64,000 nt of DNA from an uncultured Myxococcales bacterium (GTDB lineage: Bacteria; Myxococcota; Myxococcia; Myxococcales; Myxococcaceae), in the NCBI GenBank assembly GCA_937980205.1, contig CALJKW010000012.1, positions 52,426-116,425 of the forward strand. The letters are read 5' to 3'. The first letter of the stretch is position 1. Every line of letters begins with the position of its first letter. A program made the translations under genes and the position numbers. Of the stretch, positions 51,764-61,110 are shown one piece after another. The notes under the pieces are model-generated. The model saw only the letters and a list, made by a program, of their open reading frames with translations. It searched no databases and was not told the DNA's origin.

Positions 51764-53524
51764 TCAGCGACCAGGTAGGAGGCTCACGCCACGGAAGGCG
51801 AAATTCGCCGGAGCGTTGCCGATGACGCTGAGCGCCGTCTGGCTCGAGGGCAGGCTCGCGGCGACGTCGCGCACGCGGTAGAGCACGGTGCTCGACGCGG
51901 CGACGCAGACGACATCGGCGCCGTCCTGGAAGCAGGCGAGCTGTCGAACCGGCGGGCCGAGCACGGCCTGCGGCGTCGTTCCCCAGACACCCCCCGTCCG
52001 GACGAAGCGCTTGATGCCTTGCGCGGTGAAGTCGTCGGCGAGGTAGAGCGTGTCGGGGCCGGGCTCGTTGGGGTTGAGGTCGAACACCGCGAAGCCGTAC
52101 GGGCTCGCGGTCGCAGCGACGAGCGTCGACGAGGCGGTCGTCACCGGCAGCCCGGTGCCCACCTGGTAGAGGCCGGTCGGCGCGGTGCCGGTCGCGACGT
52201 AGAGCTGGCCGTCGAAGATGCCGATGCCGCGGAGGCTCGGCGGCATCGCGGCGATGCTCACCGGCACGGACGTGGCGCCGAGCGTGGTCAGGTACGTGCC
52301 GCTCGTGCCGCCGGCCAACCAGATGTTGGTGCCGTCGACGACGGCGCCGCGCGGAGCGGTGTTCGCGTAGACGGTCGCGATGGTGGTGCTCGTGTCGATG
52401 GTGCCGCCGCCGAAGAAGTCCGGGCGGTCGACGACCGCGACCACGCGCGGAATGCCGTTGACGGTGAGGGTGCCGGGCACCGACTGGTAGCCGAGCATCG
52501 CGAGCTGACCGCCGTCGGCCGAGCGGCTGAGCGCGCCTTCGGCGATGGCGTTGCCGAGCAGCGTGAAGGGAAAGTGCGCGCCGCTGGCCTCGACCGGCAG
52601 CGCGAGCTCGCCGATGACTCCGCCGTCGACGATGGCGCGGCGCTCGAGGACGACGGGGGTCGCCGAGGCGCTGAGCGCGGTGGCTCCGTCGCCGACGCGG
52701 ACGACGACGAGCTCGGTGGGCAGCGGCGAGAAGCCCGTGAACGGCACGACGTCGGGCCCGGCGCCGCTGCCGAGCATGTCGCGCAGCATGGAGTCCGCCG
52801 TCACTGCGTAGACGGCGCCCGCGACCTGGGCCGAGGTGGTGAGGGTGACCCGGTTCGTCGCGGCGGTCGCGGCCACGACGGTGAGGCCGTCGATGGTGAA
52901 GCGCGCCGCCGACACCGAGGTGGAGTCCACCGGGCGGCTGAACGTGACGACGAGCTGCGTGGCGGACGTCGCCTCGGCGTGCAGCGTGCGCAGCTGGTCG
53001 AGCACGGTGACGTCGGCGCCCGGGCTCGCGCCGCCACCCGTCGTCGTCGCGACCAGCGGCTGAAGGCCGAGCGGCGTCGCAGCGGCGACCGGCATCACGA
53101 CGACCTGCGTCGCGGTGCTCGACGTGACCGGCTGGGTGACGTTGCCGATGGTGACGGTCGCTCCGGCGAGCCCGGTGCCGGTGAGCGTGAGGGACTGGTA
53201 GCCGCGCACCACCTGCGCGGGCATCACGCTCGAGATCATCGGCTGCGCCGAGCCGCCGCCGCTGCCACCGCCCGCGGAGCCGCCCGCGCTGCCGCCGCCT
53301 GCCGAGCCACCGGCGCTGCCACCGCCGGCCGAGCCGCCCGCGCTGCCGCCGCCGGCCGAGCCTCCTGCGCTGCCGCCGCCTGCGGAGCCGCCCGCGGAGC
53401 CGCCGCCGGTGCCGCCGCCTGCCGCGCCACCGCCCCGGCCGCCGCCGGTCGAGCCTCCGTCGGGGTTCGAGGGACTGCCGCAGGCGACACCGAGGGTGAC
53501 CAACACGACGAGGGCAAAGCGCAT
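51764..53524 (-). CDS. Lipoprotein with IPT/TIG domain and Gly-rich linker
   Basis: 586 residues from the ATG at 53524 (MRFALVVLVTLGVAC). A long GGGSAGGSAGG linker (20-95) leads to an IPT/TIG domain (MISSVMPAQVVRGYQSLTLT, GTGLAGATVTIGNVTQPV). A Big-like domain follows (TQLVVTFSRPVDSTSVSAAR, FTIDGLTV), then about 300 residues with repeated strands suggestive of a propeller (IWLAGGTSGTYLTTLGA, LRGIGIFDGQLYVATG). No catalytic motif. It is divergent from the GHL10 gene across 68 bases. Confidence 0.8.
   Translation of the reverse strand: MRFALVVLVTLGVACGSPSNPDGGSTGGGRGGGAAGGGTGGGSAGGSAGGGSAGGSAGGGSAGGSAGGGSAGGSAGGGSAGGSAGGGSGGGSAQPMISSVMPAQVVRGYQSLTLTGTGLAGATVTIGNVTQPVTSSTATQVVVMPVAAATPLGLQPLVATTTGGGASPGADVTVLDQLRTLHAEATSATQLVVTFSRPVDSTSVSAARFTIDGLTVVAATAATNRVTLTTSAQVAGAVYAVTADSMLRDMLGSGAGPDVVPFTGFSPLPTELVVVRVGDGATALSASATPVVLERRAIVDGGVIGELALPVEASGAHFPFTLLGNAIAEGALSRSADGGQLAMLGYQSVPGTLTVNGIPRVVAVVDRPDFFGGGTIDTSTTIATVYANTAPRGAVVDGTNIWLAGGTSGTYLTTLGATSVPVSIAAMPPSLRGIGIFDGQLYVATGTAPTGLYQVGTGLPVTTASSTLVAATASPYGFAVFDLNPNEPGPDTLYLADDFTAQGIKRFVRTGGVWGTTPQAVLGPPVRQLACFQDGADVVCVAASSTVLYRVRDVAASLPSSQTALSVIGNAPANFAFRGVSLLPGR
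53241..53462 (-). repeat. In-gene Gly/Ser/Ala coding repeat
   Basis: Degenerate units coding GGGSAGGSAGG on the reverse strand. Wholly within the IPT/TIG lipoprotein gene and in frame. The same type of repeat, in independent register, is in the lipoprotein at 6538. Confidence 0.8.
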
Positions 53525-53592
53525 GGGCGCGCCTGCAAAGCTCAACGGCCTCCCCCTCGCAAGCGCTATCGGGAAACGGTAAGGCGCCGGGC

Positions 53593-55164
53593 GTGCGACG
53601 AAGCGTGAGCCTGAGGCGAGTGGCTGCGGTGCTGCTGGTGGTGTCCGCGTGCGGGCCCGCCGTCTCCGAGCAGCCGGACGGCGGAGAGCCCGACGCCGGC
53701 AGCGTCGACGCCGGCACGAACGACGCCGGCGCGGGTGATGCGGGCCCGAGCGACGCTGGTGCCGGTGACGCAGGTCTCGTCGAAGGCGCGCTCGTCTCCG
53801 TGAGCCACGCGCGGGAGCTGCGCGGCCTGTGGGTCTCGACGGTGTTCAACCTCGACGTGCCGCTGGCGGCGGTGCGCACTCCCGATGCGGGCACCAACGA
53901 GCTGCGCAACCTCGTCGACCTCGCCGCGACGCACGGCTTCAACGCGCTCTTCTTCCAGGTGCGGCCCGAGTCCGACGCCTGGTACAGCTCGACGCGCGAG
54001 CCGTGGAGCCGCTTCCTGAGCGGCACGCAGGGCGTGAGCCCCGGCTACGACCCGCTGGCGACGCTACTGTCGCTGGCGCACGCGCGCGGCCTCGAGGTGC
54101 ACGCGTGGGTGAACCCGTTCCGCGGGCTGACGAGCCCGATGGTGACGGCGGCGCAGGGCCACATCACCAACGTGCTCGCGCAGCACGCCATCACCTACAA
54201 CGGCTCGGTGGTGATGGACCCGTCGGCGCCCGCGGTGCACAGCTGGGTCGCGAACGAGGTCGGCGATCTCGCTGCCGCGTACGACGTCGACGGCATCCAC
54301 TTCGACGACTACCTGTACCCGTATCCGGCGGCGACTCCGTTTCCGGACGACCCGCAGCACCAGGCGTACGTCGCCGACGGCGGCACGCTGAGCAAGAGCG
54401 ACTGGCGCCGCGACAACATCAACGCGTTCGTGAAGCTCGCGTCCGAGACGATCGCCGCGCGCAAGCCGTCGGTGCGCTTCGGCATCAGCCCGTTCGGCAT
54501 CTACCGGCCGGGGCAGCCTGCGGGCATCACCGGCCTCGACGCGTACGAGGCGATCGCGTGCGACCCGCTCGCGTGGATGAACAACGGCTGGGTCGACTAC
54601 GTGGCGCCGCAGCTCTACTGGCCGACCACGCAGACGGGGCAGCAGTTCGGGCTGCTCATCGACTGGTGGGCGGCGCGGGCGCAGGCCGCGGGTCGGTACA
54701 TCTTCGCGGGCCACGCGCTGCACCGGCTCGGCATGACGAGCGCGTGGACCGTCGCGGAGCTGAAGACCCAGGTGCAGCTGACACGCGCCGAAGCGCCGCA
54801 CGCCGCGGGCGGCATCTGGTTCCGCACCCAGTTCCTGCGCGACGACGTGCTGAGCGTGAAGGCGATGTTCAAGGATGACGTGTATGCGGCGCCGGCGCTG
54901 CCTCCGCCGCTGGCGACGCAGCGCATGGCGACGCTCACCGCTCCGCTGGTGCAGCGCTCGGGCGCGGTGCTGACGCTCATGCCCGGGTCTGCGAACCCGC
55001 TGCGCGGCTACACGGTGTACCGGCTGAACGGCTCGCAGCTCGTGCTCGACCGCTTCGTGCCGGGGACGAACGTGAACGTGACGCTGACGGCGGGGACGTG
55101 GGCGGTGGCCGCGGTGGACCGCGCCGACGTCGAGAGCCCCGGCGTCGTGGCGATCGTGCCGTAG
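53593..55164 (+). CDS. GHL10-type glycosyl hydrolase lipoprotein
   Basis: 523 residues from a GTG. Signal VAAVLLVVSAC, then a DAG-rich linker (25-60). The catalytic domain is of the glycosyl-hydrolase-like 10 (DUF187/YngK) type: RELRGLWVSTVFNLDVP, HGFNALFFQVRPESDAWYSS, HARGLEVHAWVNPFRG, DVDGIHFDDYLYPYP, and SVRFGISPFGIYRPG. It probably cleaves a bond in peptidoglycan or a related glycan. The C-terminal 110 residues form a fibronectin-like beta domain (AVLTLMPGSANPLRGYTVYR). Confidence 0.88.
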   Translation: MRRSVSLRRVAAVLLVVSACGPAVSEQPDGGEPDAGSVDAGTNDAGAGDAGPSDAGAGDAGLVEGALVSVSHARELRGLWVSTVFNLDVPLAAVRTPDAGTNELRNLVDLAATHGFNALFFQVRPESDAWYSSTREPWSRFLSGTQGVSPGYDPLATLLSLAHARGLEVHAWVNPFRGLTSPMVTAAQGHITNVLAQHAITYNGSVVMDPSAPAVHSWVANEVGDLAAAYDVDGIHFDDYLYPYPAATPFPDDPQHQAYVADGGTLSKSDWRRDNINAFVKLASETIAARKPSVRFGISPFGIYRPGQPAGITGLDAYEAIACDPLAWMNNGWVDYVAPQLYWPTTQTGQQFGLLIDWWAARAQAAGRYIFAGHALHRLGMTSAWTVAELKTQVQLTRAEAPHAAGGIWFRTQFLRDDVLSVKAMFKDDVYAAPALPPPLATQRMATLTAPLVQRSGAVLTLMPGSANPLRGYTVYRLNGSQLVLDRFVPGTNVNVTLTAGTWAVAAVDRADVESPGVVAIVP

Positions 55165-55215
55165 CTCGCAGGCTCAGAGGGTCGATCAGAATCCGCGGCC
55201 TGTTCGCAGCTCCGT

Positions 55216-55343
55216 TCGCCCTGAGCGGAGCAGCCCGAAGGGCTGCGGAGTCGAAGGGGGCGCGAAGCCGACGCGTGGCCCGCTTCGACTGCGGACTCCT
55301 GAGCTTGTCGACGGACGGCGCCTCCGCTCAGCGTGAACGTGAG
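55216..55343. repeat. Palindromic intergenic repeat, copy 4
   Basis: CCCTGAGCGGAGCAGCCCG, nested GCCCGAAGGGC and GGAGTCGAAGGGGGC; the right side ends GCCTCCGCTCAGCGTGA. It fills the gap between converging ends of the GHL10 and RCC1-repeat genes. Confidence 0.72.
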
Positions 55344-55359
55344 GTGGGGCTGTACTGCA

Positions 55360-56550
55360 TCAGAACCGCACCGGCGTCAGCACGTTCCGTCGCACGTTGT
55401 CGCCGAGGCCGAGCTGGCCCTCTTCGTTCCGCCCCGTGCAGAAGAGCCCGCCCGCGAGGTCGACGGCGCAGTGGTGGAAGCGGCCGACCGCGACCGAGCG
55501 CCAGGTGCCGGAGCCGATCTGCACCAGCGTGTACTGGTCGACGGTGTCGCCGGTGCCGAGCTGGCCTTCGACGTTGCGACCCATGCACCACAGCGTGTTC
55601 GACGCCTTGATGCCGCACACGCTGAAGGTCTCGTTGCTCACCGCGCGCCAGTCGCCGTCGGTTCCGATGCGTTCGATGCCGAAGATCTCCCGCGTGCCCG
55701 CTTCGTACGCGGCGCCCCAGCACCACAGCTGGCCGCCGGCCTTCAACGCGCACGTCGAGCTCTGCGTCGCCACCACCTGCATCCAGTCGGTGTCGGTGCC
55801 GACCTGCGTCGGCCTGCGAATCTGGCCCGGCGAGCCGCCGGGCAGCCCGAGCACCGGCGGCATGTTTCGGCCCCAGCACCACAGGCTGTTGTCGGTGCGA
55901 ATGCCGCAGGTGTGGCCCTGGCCGGCGCTCACCACGCGCCACTGGCCACCTCCCGAGACGAGCACGGGCAGGTTTTGATCTCCGGAACCCGGGAAGCCGT
56001 CGTCGAGGCCGAGCTGGCCTTCCGTGTTCATCCCCCAGCAGCGCAGCGTCGCGTCCGAGCCGATGACACACGCGTGCTGGAAGTGCATCGACAGCGCGAC
56101 CGCCGCGTTCGGGAGAATCACCTTCCCGGGCACGCGCCGCGCGCCGCCGGGCCCCTGGCCGAGCCGGCCGTTCGTGTTGTCGCCCCAGCACCACACCGTG
56201 CCGTCGGCCTTCCGCGCGCAGGTCGCGTCGTAGCCGACGCCGACCTCGGCCCAGCCGGTGCCGGCGTCGAGCGGCGTGGGGCTGTTTCGCGCCTGCAGGT
56301 CGCCGGTGCCGAGCTCTCCGTAGGTGTTCGAGCCCCAGCAGTACAGCGCTCCCTCGTGAATCGCGCACGTGTGCTCGAACGCCGTCGCCACCTGCTCGAC
56401 GCCGAACGGCCGGCCCGCATCCATTCCTGCGTCCACGCCGGCGTCGACACCCGCGTCCGAGCCCGCGTCCACCGGCACGCGCGAGAACAGCGACAGTTGC
56501 TCGTCGGCGCAGCCGGTGACCAGCACCAGCATCAGGGCGAGCCGGTTCAC
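55360..56550 (-). CDS. RCC1-repeat propeller lipoprotein
   Basis: 396 residues from the GTG at 56550, overlapping the upstream stop (GTGA). Signal MNRLALMLVLVTGC and a VDAGVDAG linker. Seven RCC1-type blades follow, each with a C.G.N..GQLG-like core (CWGSNTYGELGTGD, CWGDNTNGRLGQG, CWGMNTEGQLGLDD, CMGRNVEGQLGTGD, CTGRNEEGQLGLGD), forming one complete propeller. RCC1-like lipoproteins are frequent in myxobacteria; ligand unknown. Co-translated with the envelope protein of the second sigma module. Confidence 0.88.
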   Translation of the reverse strand: MNRLALMLVLVTGCADEQLSLFSRVPVDAGSDAGVDAGVDAGMDAGRPFGVEQVATAFEHTCAIHEGALYCWGSNTYGELGTGDLQARNSPTPLDAGTGWAEVGVGYDATCARKADGTVWCWGDNTNGRLGQGPGGARRVPGKVILPNAAVALSMHFQHACVIGSDATLRCWGMNTEGQLGLDDGFPGSGDQNLPVLVSGGGQWRVVSAGQGHTCGIRTDNSLWCWGRNMPPVLGLPGGSPGQIRRPTQVGTDTDWMQVVATQSSTCALKAGGQLWCWGAAYEAGTREIFGIERIGTDGDWRAVSNETFSVCGIKASNTLWCMGRNVEGQLGTGDTVDQYTLVQIGSGTWRSVAVGRFHHCAVDLAGGLFCTGRNEEGQLGLGDNVRRNVLTPVRF

Positions 56551-57431
56551 CACGTGAACGTCACCCCCAGCGCGAGCCAGCCGGCGATGCCGACCGCGGT
56601 CGTCACGCGCTGCGCGCCGTCGGTGACCACGACGTTGCGGAACGGGAAGTCTGCGCCGCCGGAGACGAGCAGCTCGAGCAGCGTGGAGATGCGCAGCGCG
56701 GCCTCGAGCCCGGCGCGCGCCGCGACGGCCCACGTCACCGCGGAGCCTCCCGTGTAGCCCGGCGCCGGAGTCGCGGTGAGCCACCACGGACCGCCGACGG
56801 CCCCGGCCTCGGCGGACAGGCGCCACCGCTCTCCGCCGAACATGCGCACCAGCGCAGTCAGCGCGACGGACAGCATACGCACGTCGACCGAGCCGACGTC
56901 GCTCGCGAACGCGCGACCGCCGCCCCCTCCGACGGCGACCTGAACGGCGAAGCGGCCGATGAAGACGCGCGCGAGCAGGTCGGCGCCGCCGCGCACGAAG
57001 CTGCCTCCGTAGGCGCCGGTGCCGCGAACTCCGACGCCGAAGCGCTCTGCCGCCGGCGGCGGAGGAGCCGGCACCGCCGGCGGTCTCGACTCGCGCAGCA
57101 TGTCTCCGACGACGGCGGACACGACGAGCGGAAGGCCGTCGACGGGAAGCTGGGCCGTGTCGACCTTGCGCCGCAGCTGCAGCTCGGTGCCGTCGTCGCG
57201 CGTGAGGTCGACCGCGATGCCGAGCGTCTCGCTGCCCTGCCACAACAGCAGCACCGTGGCCGGCTTGTCGCGCTCGCACAGCTCGGCGCGCTGGGCCTCG
57301 AGCTCCACCTCGGCTGCGGTGTCCGCGCGCAGCGCGTCGGTCCACTGGTCGCCGCGGAAGTCGAGCTGCACCGAGGGGCAGGCGGCAGAGGCGAGCGCGG
57401 GTGTGAGCGTCAGCATCGCGACGAGCGCCAT
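56547..57431 (-). CDS. Envelope protein of the second ECF module
   Basis: 294 residues from the ATG at 57431, which shares one base with the upstream stop (TGATG). Signal MALVAMLTLTPALASA. N-terminal periplasmic domain (VQLDFRGDQWTDALRADTAA, TVLLLWQGSETLGIAV), Pro-rich linker near 120, then a strand-rich domain (FGVGVRGTGAYGG, FIGRFAVQVAVGGGGGRAF) ending WLALGVTFTW, like an outer-membrane barrel. It has the same layout as the protein at 33522-34466 beside the other ECF factor. Possibly a signal receptor or output of the module. Confidence 0.72.
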   Translation of the reverse strand: MALVAMLTLTPALASAACPSVQLDFRGDQWTDALRADTAAEVELEAQRAELCERDKPATVLLLWQGSETLGIAVDLTRDDGTELQLRRKVDTAQLPVDGLPLVVSAVVGDMLRESRPPAVPAPPPPAAERFGVGVRGTGAYGGSFVRGGADLLARVFIGRFAVQVAVGGGGGRAFASDVGSVDVRMLSVALTALVRMFGGERWRLSAEAGAVGGPWWLTATPAPGYTGGSAVTWAVAARAGLEAALRISTLLELLVSGGADFPFRNVVVTDGAQRVTTAVGIAGWLALGVTFTW

Positions 57432-58603
57432 CACCGCGCTGCGCAGCGCGCCGTCACCGACTTCACGTAGGCGCCGCCCTTGAAGCGGGCCAGATACTGT
57501 TCTCGGTACTGGAGGCATTGGCGCTGAAGGCCGAGCTCATCGTAGCCACGGACCAGCCGCGACATTGCGTCTTCTGCAAAGGTTCCATCTGGCGCGAGCT
57601 TGACCGCGCGCTCGAGCGCCTCGACCGCACCCTTGACGTCGGAGAGCTGGTCCATGCGCAGCCGGCCCAGCTCGAACGCCGCGAGCGCGACACGTGAGTC
57701 GTAGGGGAAGTCGCGCAGGAACCGCTCGAACGTCAGCGCGGCGTGCGCGCTGCGGCCTTCGCGGCGCGCCTGCAGCGCCTCCTGGAACAGCTGCGCGGGG
57801 CTCGGGCCGGCGCGGTCGACGACGTCGCTGCCGCCTCCCGCCGCAGGAGTCGCCGCGGCTTCGGCCGGAGCAGGCGCCGGAGCCTTCGCGGCCACGCTCT
57901 TGTGCCCTCCGCCCCCGACGCTCTTCGAGCGCGACGGCCGCGACGTCTTCACCGGAGGCTCGGGCGCTTCGGGGGCCGCGGGCTCTTCTGCCGGCGCCGG
58001 CTGCGCGCTGGGGAGCTCGGGGTCCTGCACCGGCTCGGGCGCCGGCTCGGCGGCGGCGTGCGCCTCGGCCTCGGTCCAGCGCCCGCCCGCGGTCAGCCGC
58101 ACGGTCGCGTCGGCGCGAACGACGTCGACGATGCCGCGCGCGACCTCGACGGTGACTCCGTCGGCGCCGCGCGAGACGGTGAAGCGCGTGCCGACGACGC
58201 GCACCTCGACGCCGTCCGCCTTCACCACGAAGCTGCGGCCCGGCTTCTTGGTCACCTCGAAGGTGGCGCGGCCACGCGCGAGCTCGACGCGCACCTCTTT
58301 GCTGGTGTCGGTCACCAGCCGCACCGACGAGCCGCTGGAGACCTCGACGCGCGAGCCGTCGGAGAAGCGGCCGACCGTCTCGTCCGCGCTCGCCACGAGC
58401 TCCGTGCCGACGGCGAGCGGACGCGGCCACAGCATCACCGCGAGCAGCGCCACCGCCGCGACGCCTACGGCGCCGGCGACCCAGCGCCAGGCCGGCGCGC
58501 GCCGCTCGGAGGAGTCGCGCACCCGCGAGACCAGCCGGTTCACGCGCAGGTCCGAGGTGTCGGGCGTCATCCACTTCTGCAGCTCCTTCGGGTCGGGGCT
58601 CAC
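57431..58603 (-). CDS. FecR-domain anti-sigma-like protein with TPR tail
   Basis: 390 residues from the GTG at 58603, overlapping the sigma-factor stop (GTGA). A short cytoplasmic N-terminus (1-40), one transmembrane helix (WVAGAVGVAAVALLAVMLWP), a FecR domain (SADETVGRFSDGSRVEVSSG, VELARGRATFEVTKKPGRSF, VVGTRFTVSRG), a Pro/Ala-rich linker, then TPR-like helices (AQLFQEALQARREGRSAHAA, ALAAFELGRLRMDQLSDVKG). It likely binds the ECF factor on the cytoplasmic side and senses a periplasmic signal. Confidence 0.85.
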   Translation of the reverse strand: MSPDPKELQKWMTPDTSDLRVNRLVSRVRDSSERRAPAWRWVAGAVGVAAVALLAVMLWPRPLAVGTELVASADETVGRFSDGSRVEVSSGSSVRLVTDTSKEVRVELARGRATFEVTKKPGRSFVVKADGVEVRVVGTRFTVSRGADGVTVEVARGIVDVVRADATVRLTAGGRWTEAEAHAAAEPAPEPVQDPELPSAQPAPAEEPAAPEAPEPPVKTSRPSRSKSVGGGGHKSVAAKAPAPAPAEAAATPAAGGGSDVVDRAGPSPAQLFQEALQARREGRSAHAALTFERFLRDFPYDSRVALAAFELGRLRMDQLSDVKGAVEALERAVKLAPDGTFAEDAMSRLVRGYDELGLQRQCLQYREQYLARFKGGAYVKSVTARCAAR

Positions 58604-59184
58604 GTGGCCACCTCCCGGAGGACTTCTTCGGCGCGCGCGATGCGGCGCTTCACCGTGGCGAGCGAGAGCTTCATCTGCTCGGCGATCTGCTGCAGCTCGA
58701 GGCCTTCGATGCGCTGGAGCACGAGCGCGATGCGCTCTTCCTCCGACAGCCGGCGCGCCGCGCGGTAGAGGTCGTTGAGCGTCATGCGCACCGCCTCGGG
58801 CGCCTCGCGCGAGACGAGCGACTCGGGGTCGAGCTCTTCCTGTCGCTCCATGCCGATGCGTCGGAGCCAGCGCTTCTTGCGAAGTCGCATCTTCACGAGC
58901 TGCACCGCGATGGAGCTGAGCCAGGGTCCGAACGCCGCCGGGTTCGCGAGGCCGTCGAGCGCGCCGAGCGCTTTGACGAACACGTCGTGCGCGAGGTCCT
59001 CGGGGTCCTCTTCCGGCATGAGGCGGTAGGCGAGCCCCATGAGGCGCTTCACGTGCCGGCGGACCAGGGCGTCGCGCGCCCACATCTGCCCCTCGCGCGC
59101 CTCGAGCACCAGCGTGGCGTCGGGCAGCTCGCCGTCGCGGTGCAGAGGCACCACGTTCGTGGCGCGCGAGTCGGGTAACGCCAT
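58600..59184 (-). CDS. ECF sigma factor
   Basis: 194 residues from the ATG at 59184; the frame is open upstream to a TTG at 59262. Region 2: RDALVRRHVKRLMGLAYRLM, DPEDLAHDVFVKALGALDGL, FGPWLSSIAVQLVKMRLRKK. Region 4: LSEEERIALVLQRIEGLELQ, then helix-turn-helix QIAEQMKLSLATVKRRIARA. Co-translated with the FecR protein. It heads the four-gene leftward operon ending with the RCC1 gene. Confidence 0.9.
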   Translation of the reverse strand: MALPDSRATNVVPLHRDGELPDATLVLEAREGQMWARDALVRRHVKRLMGLAYRLMPEEDPEDLAHDVFVKALGALDGLANPAAFGPWLSSIAVQLVKMRLRKKRWLRRIGMERQEELDPESLVSREAPEAVRMTLNDLYRAARRLSEEERIALVLQRIEGLELQQIAEQMKLSLATVKRRIARAEEVLREVAT

Positions 59185-59382
59185 GCCGAGCCAAGGATGC
59201 ACCAGGAGCGGCCAAAGCTCAGCTTTCAGCGTCAGCGCGAGCGCCCCTTGTGTCACGACCAAGCAAGTTGCACGGCGGCTGCGGACGGCTCAAGCGCCGC
59301 GATTTCAGGCACCTGTGAACGGCTGTGGGCACCGAAATTCGGGTGAGCTTCCGCCGCACGCCGCGCATCTGACCGGGCTGCC

Positions 59383-61110
59383 ATGCGCTGCCTACCCGTC
59401 GCGTTGCTCGTGCTCACTGCCTGCGAGGGGGTGATTGAAGTCGTGACTCCGATCGGCGGAACCGGCGGCGGAGGCGGCATCGGCAGAGTGAAGGACGACC
59501 CGGCCTGCCTCATGCCGCTGCCGCCGGGCGTCGCGCCGCTGACGAAGCTGTCGGCGCTGCAGTACCGCAACACCATCCGCGACCTCTTGTCGTCGAGCGG
59601 CCTGGGCTCGGTCGCGACCGAGCTCGGCACGCGGCTCGACGCGGTGCCCGACGACAGCGACGTCAGCTTCCGCGGCCTCGACAACCGCGTGACGGATCAG
59701 CACTTCCGCGCGTGGTTCGAGGTCGCGGTGGCGATCGGCGACGCCATCGAGGCGAGCCCGGCCCGCCTCACCGCGCTGGCCGGCACGTGCGCGGGCGGCG
59801 CGACGCTCTCGGCGACGTGCGCGGACCAGTTCCTCAACGGCTTCGGCCGCCGCGCGTGGCGCCGGCCGCTCACGAGCGCCGAGCTCGCGGAGCTGCGCAG
59901 CTGGAACGACGGCCAGCGCCGCCCCGCCGAGGCGGTGCGCGCGATGGTGATCGCGATGCTGATCTCTCCGCGGTTCCTGAACCACCTGGAGATCGAAGGC
60001 CAGTCGCTCGAAGCAGATCGCCGCCTGCAGCTGTCCGCGTTCGAGCTCGCCGCGCGGCTCTCGTACACCTACTGGCAGTCGCTGCCCGACGACGCGCTGC
60101 TCGACGCCGCCGCGAGCGGAGCGCTGCTCACGCCCGACGGCTACCGCGAGCAGGTCGCGCGCGTCTTCGCCGACCCGCGCACCGAGGCCACGCTGTGGCG
60201 CTTCTGGAGCGAGTGGCTGCGGCTCGAGAAGTTCACCGGCTTCGCGACGAGCCGGCCCGCCTTCGCCGCGCTCGCCGCGGGCGAGCAGATCGGAGAGCCC
60301 GGCCACGACCACTGGCGCGACATGGTCGACGAGGTGCGCGAGCTCACGAAGCTGTACACGTACGGCCAGCCCGGCACGTTCGAGCAGCTCGTCGACAGCG
60401 ACGTCTCGGTCACGCGCTCGGCCGACGTCGCGCGCCTCTACGGAGTCCCCGCGTGGAGCGGCGCCGGCGAGCGCCCGCGCCTCACCAACCGCAAGGGCCT
60501 CTTCCAGCGCGCCGCGCTGCTCGTCGACGGCCTCGAGCAGACGAACCCGTTCCACCGCGGCGCAATGACCCGGCGCGCGTTCCTGTGCGACCCGCTGCCG
60601 CAGCCGAACCCCACATCGCTGCCGCCGGGCGCGCTCGACCCACCGCCGTTCAACCCGATGCAGACGACGCGGCAGCGCTTCCAGGCGAAGGTGGACGGCA
60701 ACAACCTCTGCCAGGGCTGCCACGGCGGGTTCTCCGATCTGGGCTACGTGATGGAGCAGTTCGACGGCCTCGGCCGCCACCGCACGAAGGAGAAGGTGTT
60801 CGACGAGAGCTCCGGCGCGCTGCTCGCCGAGCTTGCGGTCGACACGAACGCGGTGCCGTTCGTGTGGTCCGACGACGAGCGGCCGGTGAGCGGGCCCGCG
60901 GAGCTCAACACGCGCATGCTCGAGAGCGGCAAGCCGCAGCGCTGCTTCGCGCAGCAGTTCACGACGTTCGCGCTGCGCCGCGAGCCGACCGTCACCGGAG
61001 ACGCGTGCATCGCGCAGCGCCTGTCCGCCGACCGCGCGACGCTCGCCGAGGTGTTCCAGGGCCTCGCGCTCGACCCCGCATTCCAACAGCGCACGGTGGG
61101 TGACCCATGA
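59383..61110 (+). CDS. DUF1592/DUF1588-type lipoprotein with CxxCH, second copy
   Basis: 575 residues from the ATG at 59383 (MRCLPVALLVLTAC, lipobox). Same family order as 49993-51687: LTKLSALQYRNTIRDLLSSS, GFGRRAWRRPLTSAEL, LSAFELAARLSYTYWQSLPD, RKGLFQRAALLVDGL, CQGCHGGFSDLGYVMEQFDG, and a C-terminal FAQQFTTFALRREPT. Sequence identity to the first copy is low by eye, so the pairs are old duplicates or separate acquisitions. The stop overlaps the DUF1552 start (ATGA). Confidence 0.88.
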   Translation: MRCLPVALLVLTACEGVIEVVTPIGGTGGGGGIGRVKDDPACLMPLPPGVAPLTKLSALQYRNTIRDLLSSSGLGSVATELGTRLDAVPDDSDVSFRGLDNRVTDQHFRAWFEVAVAIGDAIEASPARLTALAGTCAGGATLSATCADQFLNGFGRRAWRRPLTSAELAELRSWNDGQRRPAEAVRAMVIAMLISPRFLNHLEIEGQSLEADRRLQLSAFELAARLSYTYWQSLPDDALLDAAASGALLTPDGYREQVARVFADPRTEATLWRFWSEWLRLEKFTGFATSRPAFAALAAGEQIGEPGHDHWRDMVDEVRELTKLYTYGQPGTFEQLVDSDVSVTRSADVARLYGVPAWSGAGERPRLTNRKGLFQRAALLVDGLEQTNPFHRGAMTRRAFLCDPLPQPNPTSLPPGALDPPPFNPMQTTRQRFQAKVDGNNLCQGCHGGFSDLGYVMEQFDGLGRHRTKEKVFDESSGALLAELAVDTNAVPFVWSDDERPVSGPAELNTRMLESGKPQRCFAQQFTTFALRREPTVTGDACIAQRLSADRATLAEVFQGLALDPAFQQRTVGDP